DNA of 12,897 bases from Candidatus Brocadiaceae bacterium (GCA_003551785.1 PUNP01000722.1:1-12897), one strand, 5' to 3'; shown: positions 1 through 7,167, counted from the first letter of the stretch. Translations and numbers: made by a program. Notes: generated by a model not told the origin, from the letters alone.

Positions 1-678
1 ATCCCTCCACCGTCCACGTCTTTCGCGGTCGCGCTCTGTCTGTTCAGTGTCATTATCAGCATTGCTATCCGTGCCGCCTCTTCGCACAATTATAGCGCTG
101 GCACCGGAATCCGTGCGTGTTTCGCGGCGCGTTCTCGAGGGTGTTTGGGATTCATAACTGACAAAATCAACACCTATTTCGTAAGATTCACCATCTCTCG
201 TGAATACGACTGTTCTGGGGCCTATTTCCGTTAAAGTCAATTCCCCGAGCCGATCGCCTATGCGGAAAATACGTCGGTCTTCTGAAGCATTTTGAACATT
301 GAGAAAAGCACGTCCGATTTGCCCAGCGCCCACTACGGTGCCCAAAAGTTCTATTTCTGGAAATTCGAAAACTGTTTCATCTTCTATCTCAGTTGCAGTT
401 TCCGACGGCTCGGAAATATCATTGGCTGCTATTCCAAACAGATCATATTGAATTAACTTATTATAATCATCCTGTGAGGATTTTAGTAAAAGCTTATCCT
501 CCTCTGGAGAACTGGCGAAAAATTGAGGTGTTGCCGTATCGTTCTGTGCATTCCCCGACTCTATACCGTAATCCAGCTCCGTAAGTGAGCGGGAAGAGTT
601 TATGAGGTATGCCAGCGCTGCAAGTAGGAGTATGTTGAATAGAAGAATTATCTTTTTTTTGTAAATGTATTTCTGCAT
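1..678 (-). CDS. gspC: GspC-like type II secretion protein, partial (3' end outside window)
   Basis: The reading frame is open from the ATG at 678 to the window edge (226 codons, no stop), so the C-terminus is missing. The start is preceded by GGGGAG with suitable spacing. The protein has a short basic N-terminus, one membrane segment (about residues 9-28), an acidic linker, the motif DDYNKLIQYDLFG (70-82), and a GspC 'homology region' domain (about 108-172: LLGTVVGAG, FRIGDRLGE, RDGESYEIGVDF). A basic, low-complexity stretch follows (about 180-226). GspC is the inner-membrane T2SS protein whose periplasmic homology region contacts the secretin GspD. The same order of motifs, including DDYxxLIQxDxFG, occurs in the gene at 7311-8228, so these are paralogues. 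Whether a PDZ domain follows cannot be seen. A secretin gene may lie next to it beyond the left edge; that is inference. Confidence 0.82.
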   Translation of the reverse strand, partial: MQKYIYKKKIILLFNILLLAALAYLINSSRSLTELDYGIESGNAQNDTATPQFFASSPEEDKLLLKSSQDDYNKLIQYDLFGIAANDISEPSETATEIEDETVFEFPEIELLGTVVGAGQIGRAFLNVQNASEDRRIFRIGDRLGELTLTEIGPRTVVFTRDGESYEIGVDFVSYESQTPSRTRRETRTDSGASAIIVRRGGTDSNADNDTEQTERDRERRGRWRD

Positions 679-807
679 TTCCCAGTCTCCCCATTGAGTA
701 GTTTTTAATTTTTTTGTGTCGGCTGTCATTCGCATAATTTGGTAGCTGTCCACCAGCAACCAACAACGACTTTGCCGTCTTTCTCGGGTTATGGCATCCC
801 TTTCATT

Positions 808-836
808 ATTATACTATTAAATGATGTGGAAATCAA
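808..836 (-). promoter_or_regulatory. Predicted sigma70-type promoter for the gspC-like gene at the left edge
   Basis: Read on the minus strand, TTGATT (836-831) and a perfect TATAAT (813-808) are separated by exactly 17 bases. The expected transcription start is near 801, giving a leader of about 120 bases before the ATG at 678. No other gene lies between. The call rests on consensus match and position only. Confidence 0.55.
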
Positions 837-862
837 TGACTAAGTCAAAAATAATTTACTTT

Positions 863-886
863 CAATCATGACTCCAATCATGACTC
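863..886. repeat. Perfect 12-bp tandem repeat between divergent promoters, possible operator
   Basis: CAATCATGACTC occurs twice head to tail (863-874 and 875-886) without a mismatch, and CAATG follows directly. A related CAATGACT lies at 834-841. The pair sits about 70-90 bases upstream of the expected start of the larA-like/gnd transcript and just upstream of the opposite promoter's -35 box. This suits a binding site for a regulator acting on one or both promoters. No regulator gene is in the window, so the role is inferred. Confidence 0.45.
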
Positions 887-920
887 AATGCATAAAACTC
901 TTGTATTTTCCTTAATCATA

Positions 921-949
921 TTGACAAGCTTGGGAGTTTTCCTTACAAT
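921..949 (+). promoter_or_regulatory. Predicted sigma70-type promoter for the larA-like/gnd operon
   Basis: A perfect TTGACA (921-926) and TACAAT (944-949) are separated by 17 bases. The expected transcription start is about 956, which leaves a short leader of roughly 28 bases before the ATG at 984. It is the best consensus match in the region and lies directly upstream of the first gene of the operon. Confidence 0.65.
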
Positions 950-983
950 ACAGCGGATGTGATTTATTTAATTAAGTGAAATA

Positions 984-2249
984 ATGTCAGAGGATACAAT
1001 GTTTGCAGGAAAAGGATATACCGATGGGTTTCTGTCGGACAGTGAAATAAGGAATGTCGTTGCTGACGGCTTAAAAGGAGACAAGCTCAATAACAAAAAA
1101 GTCCTTTTAATAGTGCCCGACCAAACACGTACGGCACCGGTTGATAAGATGTTCAGAGCAATACATGACCAATTATCAGGAAAAGCCGCTGCTTTGGACG
1201 TCATGATAGCGCTTGGAACACACCCTCCTATGACAGATGATCAGATTTATAAAAGGATGGGTATATCAAAAGCCGAACATGAGGACAAGTTTTCGGATGT
1301 GCGATTTTTCAATCATCTATGGGACAATCCGAATGAGCTTACTGATTTGGGGTCTATCTCCGAAGATAAGGTCGAGGAACTCAGCGACGGGCTGTTTAGG
1401 ATGCCGGTTAACCTTACAGTAAACAAAAAAATACTTGATTACGATCAACTGATGATAGTTGGCCCCGTTTTCCCTCATGAAGTAGCCGGCTTTTCCGGCG
1501 GGAATAAGTATATCTTTCCCGGAATTGCGGGCAAAGAAATTATCGACTTCTTCCATTGGCTCGGCGCCGTTATTACTAACCCCGGCATTATCGGCAAAAA
1601 ATGGACTCCTGTACGTCGTGTGCTCGATATGGCCTCCTCATACGTGCCTGTTGAACGCAGCGCGTTCTGCATGGTTGTCAAAGGCGATGGACTTGCTGGT
1701 TTATATTATGGCAATATTGAAGAGGCCTGGTCGGAGGCGGCCGACCTCTCGGATAAACTGCACATAATCTATAAAGACAAAACCTTTCATACAGTACTTT
1801 CCTGTGCTCCTGCAATGTACGACGACTTATGGACTGCCGGCAAGTGCATGTATAAGTTGGAACCCGTAGTCGAAGACGGCGGACGGCTTAGTATTTACGC
1901 ACCGCATGTGACGGAAATCTCTTATACCCACGGTAAAGTTCTGGATGAGATCGGTTACCATACCCGTGATTATTTCCGTCAGCAATGGGAACAGTTCAAA
2001 GATTATCCCTGGGGTGTGCTTGCCCATTCCACACATGTCAAAGGTATCGGTGAGTTCGACAACGGCATTGAAAAGCCGCGTGTCGAGGTCCTTTTGGCGA
2101 CCGGTATCCCGGAAGAAAGATGCAAGAAGGTGAATCTGGGCTATATGAACCCCGACGATATTGATGTGGATTCTTATAAAAACAGAGAAAATGAGGGAAT
2201 TTTATGCGTGCCTAAAGCTGGAGAAATGCTTTACAGGCTGAACAACTAA
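984..2249 (+). CDS. LarA-family nickel-pincer hydroxyacid racemase/epimerase homologue (DUF2088)
   Basis: This 421-residue protein has the LarA fold signatures: PDQTRT (45-50, with the substrate-binding Arg as R49), ALGTH (76-80), and HEVAGFSGGNK (165-175) followed by PGIAG and H191. The spacing H165-K175-H191 (+10, +16) equals that of His174, Lys184 and His200 in Lactiplantibacillus plantarum LarA, where Lys carries the nickel-pincer nucleotide and His200 binds nickel; H80 matches His108. The catalytic set is therefore intact. The gap H80-H165 is about 19 residues longer than in LarA. The position of LarA Gln295 appears to be T284, while K287 keeps Lys298, which hints at a substrate other than lactate. 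The family interconverts the C2 configuration of 2-hydroxyacids. It shares a transcript with gnd 42 bases downstream, so a sugar-acid substrate is plausible. The ribosome site is weak (AAGTGA); an ATG at 999 is an alternative start. No cofactor genes (larB/C/E) are in the window. Confidence 0.85.
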   Translation: MSEDTMFAGKGYTDGFLSDSEIRNVVADGLKGDKLNNKKVLLIVPDQTRTAPVDKMFRAIHDQLSGKAAALDVMIALGTHPPMTDDQIYKRMGISKAEHEDKFSDVRFFNHLWDNPNELTDLGSISEDKVEELSDGLFRMPVNLTVNKKILDYDQLMIVGPVFPHEVAGFSGGNKYIFPGIAGKEIIDFFHWLGAVITNPGIIGKKWTPVRRVLDMASSYVPVERSAFCMVVKGDGLAGLYYGNIEEAWSEAADLSDKLHIIYKDKTFHTVLSCAPAMYDDLWTAGKCMYKLEPVVEDGGRLSIYAPHVTEISYTHGKVLDEIGYHTRDYFRQQWEQFKDYPWGVLAHSTHVKGIGEFDNGIEKPRVEVLLATGIPEERCKKVNLGYMNPDDIDVDSYKNRENEGILCVPKAGEMLYRLNN

Positions 2250-2291
2250 TGTAGTTTTTTTCTTTAACTCAATTTAAGGAGAATGTAGGTC

Positions 2292-3710
2292 ATGGCTGAA
2301 CAGAAGGCTGATTTAGGTTTGATAGGTCTTGCAGTAATGGGCGAGAACCTCGTCTTGAACATGGAAAGCAGAGGTTATTGTGTTGCAGTGTATAACCGAA
2401 CCGTTGAAAAAGTCGACAACTTCATTGAAAACAGGGCTTCCGACAAAAACATCATTGGCGCCCACTCAGTAGAAGAATTGATTGGGTCTCTGAAAAAACC
2501 CCGTAAGGTTATGCTCATGGTCAAAGCCGGCTGGCCGGTCGATGCTTTTATTGAAAAGATTCTGCCGTATCTAGAAGAAGGTGATATTATTATTGATGGT
2601 GGTAATTCGCATTTTCCCGATACCATACGCCGTACCAAAGACCTGGAAGAAAAGGGGCTGCTTTACATCGGCACCGGTGTTTCCGGCGGTGAAGAGGGCG
2701 CGTTGAAAGGCCCCAGCATTATGCCCGGCGGCTCTCCGGAGGCATGGCCGCATGTCAAACCGATCCTGCAAAGTATCGCGGCGAAAGTAGCCGACGGTTC
2801 CCCTTGCTGTGATTGGCTCGGTTCAGATGGAGCCGGACATTTTGTTAAAATGGTTCACAACGGTATTGAATACGGTGATATGCAGCTTATATGCGAAGCT
2901 TATTATATCATGAAAAATGCGCTTGGCATGGAGGCCGACGAACTCCATGAAGTTTTTGCGCAGTGGAATCAAGGTGACCTGGACAGCTACCTCATCGAGA
3001 TTACACGTGATATCTTTGCTAAGAAAGATCCTGAAACCGGCAAGCCGCTTGTGGAAATGATTTTGGATACGGCCGGACAGAAGGGAACAGGAAAGTGGAC
3101 CAGCCAGGCGGCCTTAGACCTCGGGATACCCGCTCCCACTATCGCCGAAGCGGTGTTCGCACGATGTATTTCAGGACAGAAGGATGAACGGGTAAATGCT
3201 TCTAAAGTTCTTAAAGGCCCCGACGGTAAGTATGAGGGGGATAAACAGCAGCTTATTGATGCTATACGTAATGCGCTGTATGCTTCGAAAATATGCTCTT
3301 ATGCCCAGGGGTTTGCACTGCTGAAAGAAGCTTCAAAAGAATATGAGTGGGACCTCGATTATGGCAAGATCGCTCTTATGTGGCGCGGCGGTTGTATTAT
3401 CCGTGCACAATTCCTTCAGCGTATTAAGGACGCATTCGATGCAGAACCCGATCTGCCTAATCTCCTCCTGGCGCCGTATTTCCGTGAAGCGGTTGAGAAT
3501 GCGCAGACTGATTGGCGCAAGATAGTTACCGTGGGCGTCGATCTCGGATTGCCGACTCCGGCTTTCAGTTCAGCTTTAGCTTATTACGACAGCTATCGCC
3601 GTGAGCGCCTTTCCGCTAACCTGATCCAGGCTCAGCGTGATTATTTCGGTGCACACACCTACCAAAGAGTGGATAAAGAGGGTGTATTCCATACTGAATG
3701 GCTGAAATAA
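2292..3710 (+). CDS. gnd: 6-phosphogluconate dehydrogenase, decarboxylating
   Basis: A full-length 472-residue enzyme of the classical long-chain type. It oxidises and decarboxylates 6-phosphogluconate to ribulose 5-phosphate in the cytosolic oxidative pentose phosphate pathway. Visible features are the Rossmann motif GLAVMG (12-17), NRT (35-37, an Arg typical of NADP preference), GGNSHFPDT (103-111), GTGVSGGEEGA (127-137), the catalytic pair K186 and E193 in HFVKMVHNGIEYGD, the family signature LDTAGQKGTGKW (258-269), and the C-terminal FGAHTYQRVD segment that reaches the partner subunit. The start is supported by AAGGAG at 2276-2281. It is the second gene of an operon with the LarA homologue (42-base gap) and is closed by the terminator at 3737-3780. 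No zwf or pgl gene is in the window. The identification is secure. Confidence 0.97.
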   Translation: MAEQKADLGLIGLAVMGENLVLNMESRGYCVAVYNRTVEKVDNFIENRASDKNIIGAHSVEELIGSLKKPRKVMLMVKAGWPVDAFIEKILPYLEEGDIIIDGGNSHFPDTIRRTKDLEEKGLLYIGTGVSGGEEGALKGPSIMPGGSPEAWPHVKPILQSIAAKVADGSPCCDWLGSDGAGHFVKMVHNGIEYGDMQLICEAYYIMKNALGMEADELHEVFAQWNQGDLDSYLIEITRDIFAKKDPETGKPLVEMILDTAGQKGTGKWTSQAALDLGIPAPTIAEAVFARCISGQKDERVNASKVLKGPDGKYEGDKQQLIDAIRNALYASKICSYAQGFALLKEASKEYEWDLDYGKIALMWRGGCIIRAQFLQRIKDAFDAEPDLPNLLLAPYFREAVENAQTDWRKIVTVGVDLGLPTPAFSSALAYYDSYRRERLSANLIQAQRDYFGAHTYQRVDKEGVFHTEWLK

Positions 3711-3736
3711 AATCGTAGAGATGCCCAAATAATTAA

Positions 3737-3780
3737 GCGTGACCGATCGCCCAATCTGAATCGGTCACGCTTTTTTTTTT
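3737..3780 (+). terminator. Rho-independent terminator of the larA-like/gnd operon
   Basis: A perfect 11-bp stem (GCGTGACCGAT at 3737-3747 with ATCGGTCACGC at 3760-3770), a 12-base loop and a run of ten T (3771-3780) lie 26 bases after the gnd stop. On the opposite strand the hairpin is followed only by TTAATTATTTG, so it should act mainly on the plus strand. Confidence 0.93.
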
Positions 3781-3788
3781 AATCCAAA

Positions 3789-3808
3789 CAGAATTTATCA
3801 GAATTTAT
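3789..3808. repeat. Short tandem repeat at the 3' end of the minus-strand gene
   Basis: CAGAATTTAT occurs twice in tandem (3789-3798, 3799-3808) and includes the TAA stop (3807-3805) of the minus-strand gene. It is probably a small duplication with no evident function. Confidence 0.4.
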
Positions 3809-4398
3809 TCATCCTCTCTTTGCATCCTTTCCTCCATCATCTCACGTCTCCTACGGATGCGCTCCTCGATCCTTTCACGTTCTTCCGGATCAAGGCCTTC
3901 CATCCGCTCTTCCATTCGCTCACGCCATTGCTCCATGCGTTCCTGCCTCTCTTCCGGAGTCATATCGGCCATTCTTTGGCGACCGGCTCTTCTGTCTTCT
4001 CTCTCCGTCCGAGCTTCCCTCTCTTCAGCCCCGGCTCGCTCACGACGTTGTTCCATATCCTGACGCCGTTCTGTCTGCTGCACAAACCGACTGAGGGTGT
4101 CCTGAATCCTCTTTGCTACTTCCTCATTTTCCGAAGAAAGAGTTACGACAGCTCCATCCTCTAATTCCTCTATACTGATTTCAACATCGGATGATATAAA
4201 CAACTCACGCAAAACCGTCAGCGGTGCTGCTGCATCGCCGCTCTGGAGCCTTTCGATAGCTTGACGCTGCCTTTGAGCCATTCTTGCACTGAGTGAATCA
4301 GCGTCCTCATCTCCTAAAGTGACAGTTGACGCTACCAAGCTGACTACCGCAAATACTGCACATGATAAGCCTATTCTCTTCATTAACTTACACATCAT
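3805..4398 (-). CDS. Exported Arg/Glu/Met-rich coiled-coil protein, function unknown
   Basis: I do not recognise a named family. The 197-residue product starts with a basic stretch and a hydrophobic segment (about residues 6-28, KRIGLSCAVFAVVSLVAS), which looks like a signal peptide with cleavage near TLG/DED, so the protein is probably periplasmic. A small alpha/beta-like segment follows (about 70-104: VEISIEELEDGAVVTLSSE, EEVAKRIQ). The rest (about 108-197) is almost entirely R, E, M and Q, predicted helical or coiled coil, with two copies of a unit starting TPEERQERM (147) and DPEERERIE (170), 23 residues apart. The layout resembles small periplasmic metal or stress chaperone-like proteins, but this is analogy only. 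GGAGGT (4406-4401) lies just 2 bases from the first ATG and 5 from a second ATG at 4395, so initiation may use either. It is monocistronic and convergent with gnd. Confidence 0.7.
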   Translation of the reverse strand: MMCKLMKRIGLSCAVFAVVSLVASTVTLGDEDADSLSARMAQRQRQAIERLQSGDAAAPLTVLRELFISSDVEISIEELEDGAVVTLSSENEEVAKRIQDTLSRFVQQTERRQDMEQRRERAGAEEREARTEREDRRAGRQRMADMTPEERQERMEQWRERMEERMEGLDPEERERIEERIRRRREMMEERMQREDE

Positions 4399-4513
4399 AC
4401 ACCTCCATTCTTAATTAAAGATACATTTACTTTACCCGGGGCAACTAGTTAAACGAATCATTAGCTAATATCCTGCGCTTAAAAATTAAAGATGCATAAC
4501 AGGGGGGCAAAAG

Positions 4514-4532
4514 CACGGGCACAAGGCCCGTG
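4514..4532 (-). repeat. REP-like hairpin, copy 1 (inverted orientation)
   Basis: CACGGGC and GCCCGTG form a perfect 7-bp stem around the loop ACAAG. Read on the minus strand the loop is CTTGT, the same as in copies 2 and 3, so this is a related element in the opposite orientation with a G/C swap in the stem. Confidence 0.65.
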
Positions 4533-4559
4533 GGGGGAGCGCACCTAAGAATTGAAACT

Positions 4560-4580
4560 CCAAGGGGCTTGTCCCCGTGG
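4560..4580 (+). repeat. REP-like hairpin, copy 2
   Basis: GGGGCTTGTCCCCGTGG (4564-4580) is identical to copy 3. The 8-bp stem CCAAGGGG/CCCCGTGG has one A-G mismatch and the loop is CTTGT. Confidence 0.7.
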
Positions 4581-4627
4581 TTATAACGACTGAACACCAG
4601 AAACGAATTGGCCCCAAAAATAATTCC

Positions 4628-4648
4628 CCACGGGGCTTGTCCCCGTGG
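4628..4648 (+). repeat. REP-like hairpin, copy 3
   Basis: CCACGGGG and CCCCGTGG form a perfect 8-bp stem around CTTGT. A partly shared context (AATGACTGA here, AACGACTGA after copy 2) suggests that the repeated unit extends beyond the hairpin. Confidence 0.7.
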
Positions 4649-4701
4649 AAGAAATGACTGACGGATTGGTACTGCGGTCAGTAAAGTCCCGCTACCAGCC
4701 C

Positions 4702-4804
4702 TTGATTTTTGATATTTATGATTTCGAATATTGTCATTTATTTGGAACTTTTCATTTTGAATTTGGAATTTACGTTCCTTGGACATTTGATATTGGATAT
4801 TTGT
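4702..4804. repeat. T-rich degenerate repeat of TTTGGAATTT/TTGATATT type
   Basis: About 100 bases consist of variations on TTTGGAA, TTTGAATTTGGAATTT and TTGATATT units, with few C residues. Such tracts occur as non-coding repeats in many bacterial genomes, and I associate them with planctomycete-like genomes in particular. They produce spurious open frames rich in K, F, Q and I. No function is evident. Confidence 0.5.
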
Positions 4805-4825
4805 CGTTTTCTTTAATTTTTTCGT

Positions 4826-4849
4826 ACATCGACAAAAAATTGTCGATGT
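4826..4849 (-). other. Perfect 10-bp stem-loop just downstream of rnr
   Basis: ACATCGACAA (4826-4835) and TTGTCGATGT (4840-4849) pair perfectly around a 4-base A/T loop, starting 15 bases after the rnr stop codon on the minus strand. The expected U-tract is missing: the minus strand continues ACGAAAAAATTAAAG. It is therefore not a canonical intrinsic terminator, but it could protect the 3' end of the rnr mRNA or mark a processing site. Confidence 0.55.
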
Positions 4850-4864
4850 GAGTATTTTAAGGAC

Positions 4865-7030
4865 CTAATCGCCGGCAAGATCAAAGTCGAGCTGTCTTTG
4901 CTCTATATCGATATAATCGATGCGCAGTTTGACTTGTTGCCCTAACCGGAACTCTTTTTTTGTCTTTCTGCCGACTAAAGCACGCTTATCGGAATTGTAA
5001 ACGTAATAATCATCTTTGAGTTTATTCACTTTGACCAACCCTTCAATCGAAAAATCCTGGAGTTGGGCGAAAATGCCGAACTCTTTTACGCCGGTGATAA
5101 CTCCGTCGAAAACTTCATTTTCACCTACCCCGCGTTCTTCCAGGTATCGGAGTAATTTCAGGTTAATAATTTCCCGCTCCGCTTTGTCAGATCTTTCTTC
5201 CGCCGCACAGCAATGCTGAGCGATAGGCGCCAGCCGCATCGCCCATTCCTTTTTACTCTTATTGCTTTTGAGCTTTCCGGCAAAATAATTATCCAGAATC
5301 TGATGAACAGTCAAGTCGGGATAGCGCCGTATAGGGGAAGTGAAGTGGCAATATTTGGGGAAGTTTAACGCGAAATGTGGCGCCAATTCCGGGCTGTATT
5401 GCGCTCTCTTCATGCAGCGAAGCAGTTCCATATTTACAGCTTCCGAATAATTGGTATCTTTTACATCGAGCAGAAGCTGTTGGAGAGCACCACGGTCGAA
5501 TGGGTCAATGTCTTTTTTCAGGACAGTTTCGATAAAATTAGCAAAGGCATCAAGGTCTTCGACATCCGGTTTTTCATGCACTCTGTAAATGGCGGGTAGA
5601 TTTTTCTCCTCCATGAACTCCGCGACGGCGACGTTGGCGGCAAGCATAAATTCTTCAACAAGTGAATGCGAACGGTCGCGTTCAATCTGCGATACGGCAC
5701 TGACCCTCCCGTCATCCCCCACCTCGACATGATATTCCGGCACATCCAGGTCAACCGAACCACGCTGCTTTCTTTTAGCTCGAAGTTGAGTTGCCATGCG
5801 GTCGAGATTCTTGACGAGTTCTATTACGTTTTTGTCATACGTATCAGCCATCCCTCCGGACTGATCACCATCCAATATCGCTTGAACTTCCTTATATGAC
5901 ATCTCGGCGTCCAGCGAGACCAGGGTGTGCATAATAGTATATGATACCAGATCGCCTTCGTGATTGAAGCGCAGCTCCACGGTTTTGGCAGGCTTTTTCA
6001 TGTCCGCGGCCAGACTCAGCTTCTGTTGGGTGGCATCCTGTGGTATCATCGGTATGAAGCTCTTGACAAGGTATACGCTCAAGCCGCGCTTTCGCGCCTC
6101 TTCATCGATTTTAGTGCCGGGCTTGACATAATGGGAGACGTCGGCGATGTGAACCAAAACAACCTTCTGTTCGTTTTCCTCATCATAATACATTGATAAC
6201 GCATCATCACGGTCCTTCGCATCTTCAGGGTCGATAGCAGCAGTTGGTATATCAGTCAAGTCACGGCGCCCGGCCGTAGATTCCTGTGGCGGCTCGACCG
6301 GAATCCGTTCGGCTTCACTGACCACGTCTTGGGGAAAGTCTTCAGGCAGGTCAAATTGGTGGATGATAGCTAACTCATCCGTTTCTGGTGTGTTTTCAGT
6401 TCCAAGCACCCTCTCAATGCACCCTAAGGCGTTCTTATGTCCTTTCTGTGGGTCGGGCCAATGTGTAATCTCAGCTAAGACTTTATCGCCCTTACTTGCT
6501 TTTTTATCGCTTCCTTTTGGTATTAAAATCGGAGTGTTAAAATCGGGGGCATCGGGTGAAACCGCCCCCGCATAGCGTCCTTTCGCCTTGCGAAACGTTC
6601 CAACAAACCGCTTATGTGCTCTGTCTAAAATTTTGACAATTCCCCCTGATGGGCCTTTGTTTTTCTTACGTTTACCGACGGTTTTAAGTCGATAGCGTAC
6701 AGCGACTAAATCACCGTTCATGGCTCCACCCAGGCGCTGCTCCGGAACAAAAATATCTTCCTCATGAGCTTTTGAAACCGGCATCACAAAACCAAATCCG
6801 CGCGGGTTTTTGTCAAGTCGCCCGATTAATATATTATGGCGCTCGGGAATGTCCCACCGGCCATCTTCCAGTTGTACGATTGCGCCGGAATGCTCAGCTT
6901 GCTTCAAAAGGGATACAAGCTCGTCTAATGATTGGTGATCTAATGAAAGCTTCTTTGCTAGTTGTTTAGAAGTTAATGGTTTGTAACTCTTAGAATTGAT
7001 AATCTCAGCTATTCTTTCTGGTGTTGTCAT
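4865..7030 (-). CDS. rnr: Ribonuclease R, 3'-5' exoribonuclease
   Basis: RNase R degrades structured RNA from the 3' end in the cytosol (mRNA decay, rRNA quality control). From the chosen ATG the protein has 721 residues: a helix-turn-helix-like N-terminus (1-60), cold-shock OB domain(s) (about 66-205, RGFGFVMP at 77-84), the RNB catalytic domain (about 260-590) and a C-terminal S1 domain (about 638-718, GVITGVKEFGIFAQL). The RNB magnesium site is intact: D267, D273, D275 and D276 in DPEDAKDRDDA match E. coli D272, D278, D280 and D281, and HFTSPIRRYPDL (562-573) is the conserved RNA-channel motif. The basic tail found in some homologues is absent. An in-frame ATG at 7120 would add 30 unconserved-looking residues; I prefer 7030 because family proteins begin near TPERIAEI, although neither start has a good Shine-Dalgarno sequence. 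The gene is monocistronic and divergent from gspC. Confidence 0.94.
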   Translation of the reverse strand: MTTPERIAEIINSKSYKPLTSKQLAKKLSLDHQSLDELVSLLKQAEHSGAIVQLEDGRWDIPERHNILIGRLDKNPRGFGFVMPVSKAHEEDIFVPEQRLGGAMNGDLVAVRYRLKTVGKRKKNKGPSGGIVKILDRAHKRFVGTFRKAKGRYAGAVSPDAPDFNTPILIPKGSDKKASKGDKVLAEITHWPDPQKGHKNALGCIERVLGTENTPETDELAIIHQFDLPEDFPQDVVSEAERIPVEPPQESTAGRRDLTDIPTAAIDPEDAKDRDDALSMYYDEENEQKVVLVHIADVSHYVKPGTKIDEEARKRGLSVYLVKSFIPMIPQDATQQKLSLAADMKKPAKTVELRFNHEGDLVSYTIMHTLVSLDAEMSYKEVQAILDGDQSGGMADTYDKNVIELVKNLDRMATQLRAKRKQRGSVDLDVPEYHVEVGDDGRVSAVSQIERDRSHSLVEEFMLAANVAVAEFMEEKNLPAIYRVHEKPDVEDLDAFANFIETVLKKDIDPFDRGALQQLLLDVKDTNYSEAVNMELLRCMKRAQYSPELAPHFALNFPKYCHFTSPIRRYPDLTVHQILDNYFAGKLKSNKSKKEWAMRLAPIAQHCCAAEERSDKAEREIINLKLLRYLEERGVGENEVFDGVITGVKEFGIFAQLQDFSIEGLVKVNKLKDDYYVYNSDKRALVGRKTKKEFRLGQQVKLRIDYIDIEQRQLDFDLAGD

Positions 7031-7158
7031 GGTCTGTTTTGCCTGATTGGATAGTAATAGATTTAGGTACAATAATACAGTAAATTTCACATTTACCTGG
7101 CACTGAAGGCGTGAACTCATGTGCCGAACCGCTTGATTTGCCGGATAATTACGTTTAT

Positions 7159-7167
7159 ATTATAACA
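7159..7167 (-). promoter_or_regulatory. Extended -10 promoter element for rnr
   Basis: On the minus strand TGTTATAAT (7167-7159) is a perfect TATAAT with an upstream TG, the extended -10 form. No good -35 box is at the right distance, which such promoters can lack. Expected transcription start is near 7152, giving a leader of about 120 bases to the ATG at 7030. Confidence 0.55.

Larger units (their letters stand above)
4399..4864. other. 466-base gene-free region with REP-like hairpins and AT-rich degenerate repeats
   Basis: Between the starts of the exported-protein gene and the end of rnr I see no credible gene. The contents are three related GC-rich hairpins (4514-4648), a T-rich degenerate repeat (4702-4804) and a perfect stem-loop close to the rnr stop (4826-4849), each listed separately. 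A 113-codon open frame on the minus strand (4445-4786) is a translation of these repeats and lacks protein-like composition. The promoter of the gene at 3805-4398 should lie near 4407-4500, but I cannot pick a convincing -35/-10 pair. Confidence 0.8.

Noticed and set aside
494..766. 90-codon minus-strand frame overlapping the start of the left-edge gspC-like gene
   Set aside because: The overlapping frame starting at 678 has a membrane helix and GspC motifs; this one is out of frame with it and featureless.
3820..4164. 114-codon open frame on the plus strand, antisense to the exported protein gene
   Set aside because: It is a shadow of the Arg/Glu-rich coding sequence, whose minus-strand frame has a signal peptide and a good Shine-Dalgarno sequence.
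4445..4786. 113-codon open frame on the minus strand
   Set aside because: It covers the REP-like hairpins and the T-rich tract; the peptide begins with K/F/Q/I-rich repeat translation and has no ribosome site or family motif.
4826..4849. Intrinsic terminator for rnr
   Set aside because: The hairpin is strong but has no T-run on the 3' side in the minus-strand direction, so I list it only as a stem-loop.
7031..7120. 30-residue N-terminal extension of RNase R from the ATG at 7120
   Set aside because: The extra residues look unlike the family N-terminus and have no Shine-Dalgarno sequence; kept as an alternative only, since the predicted transcript would include it.
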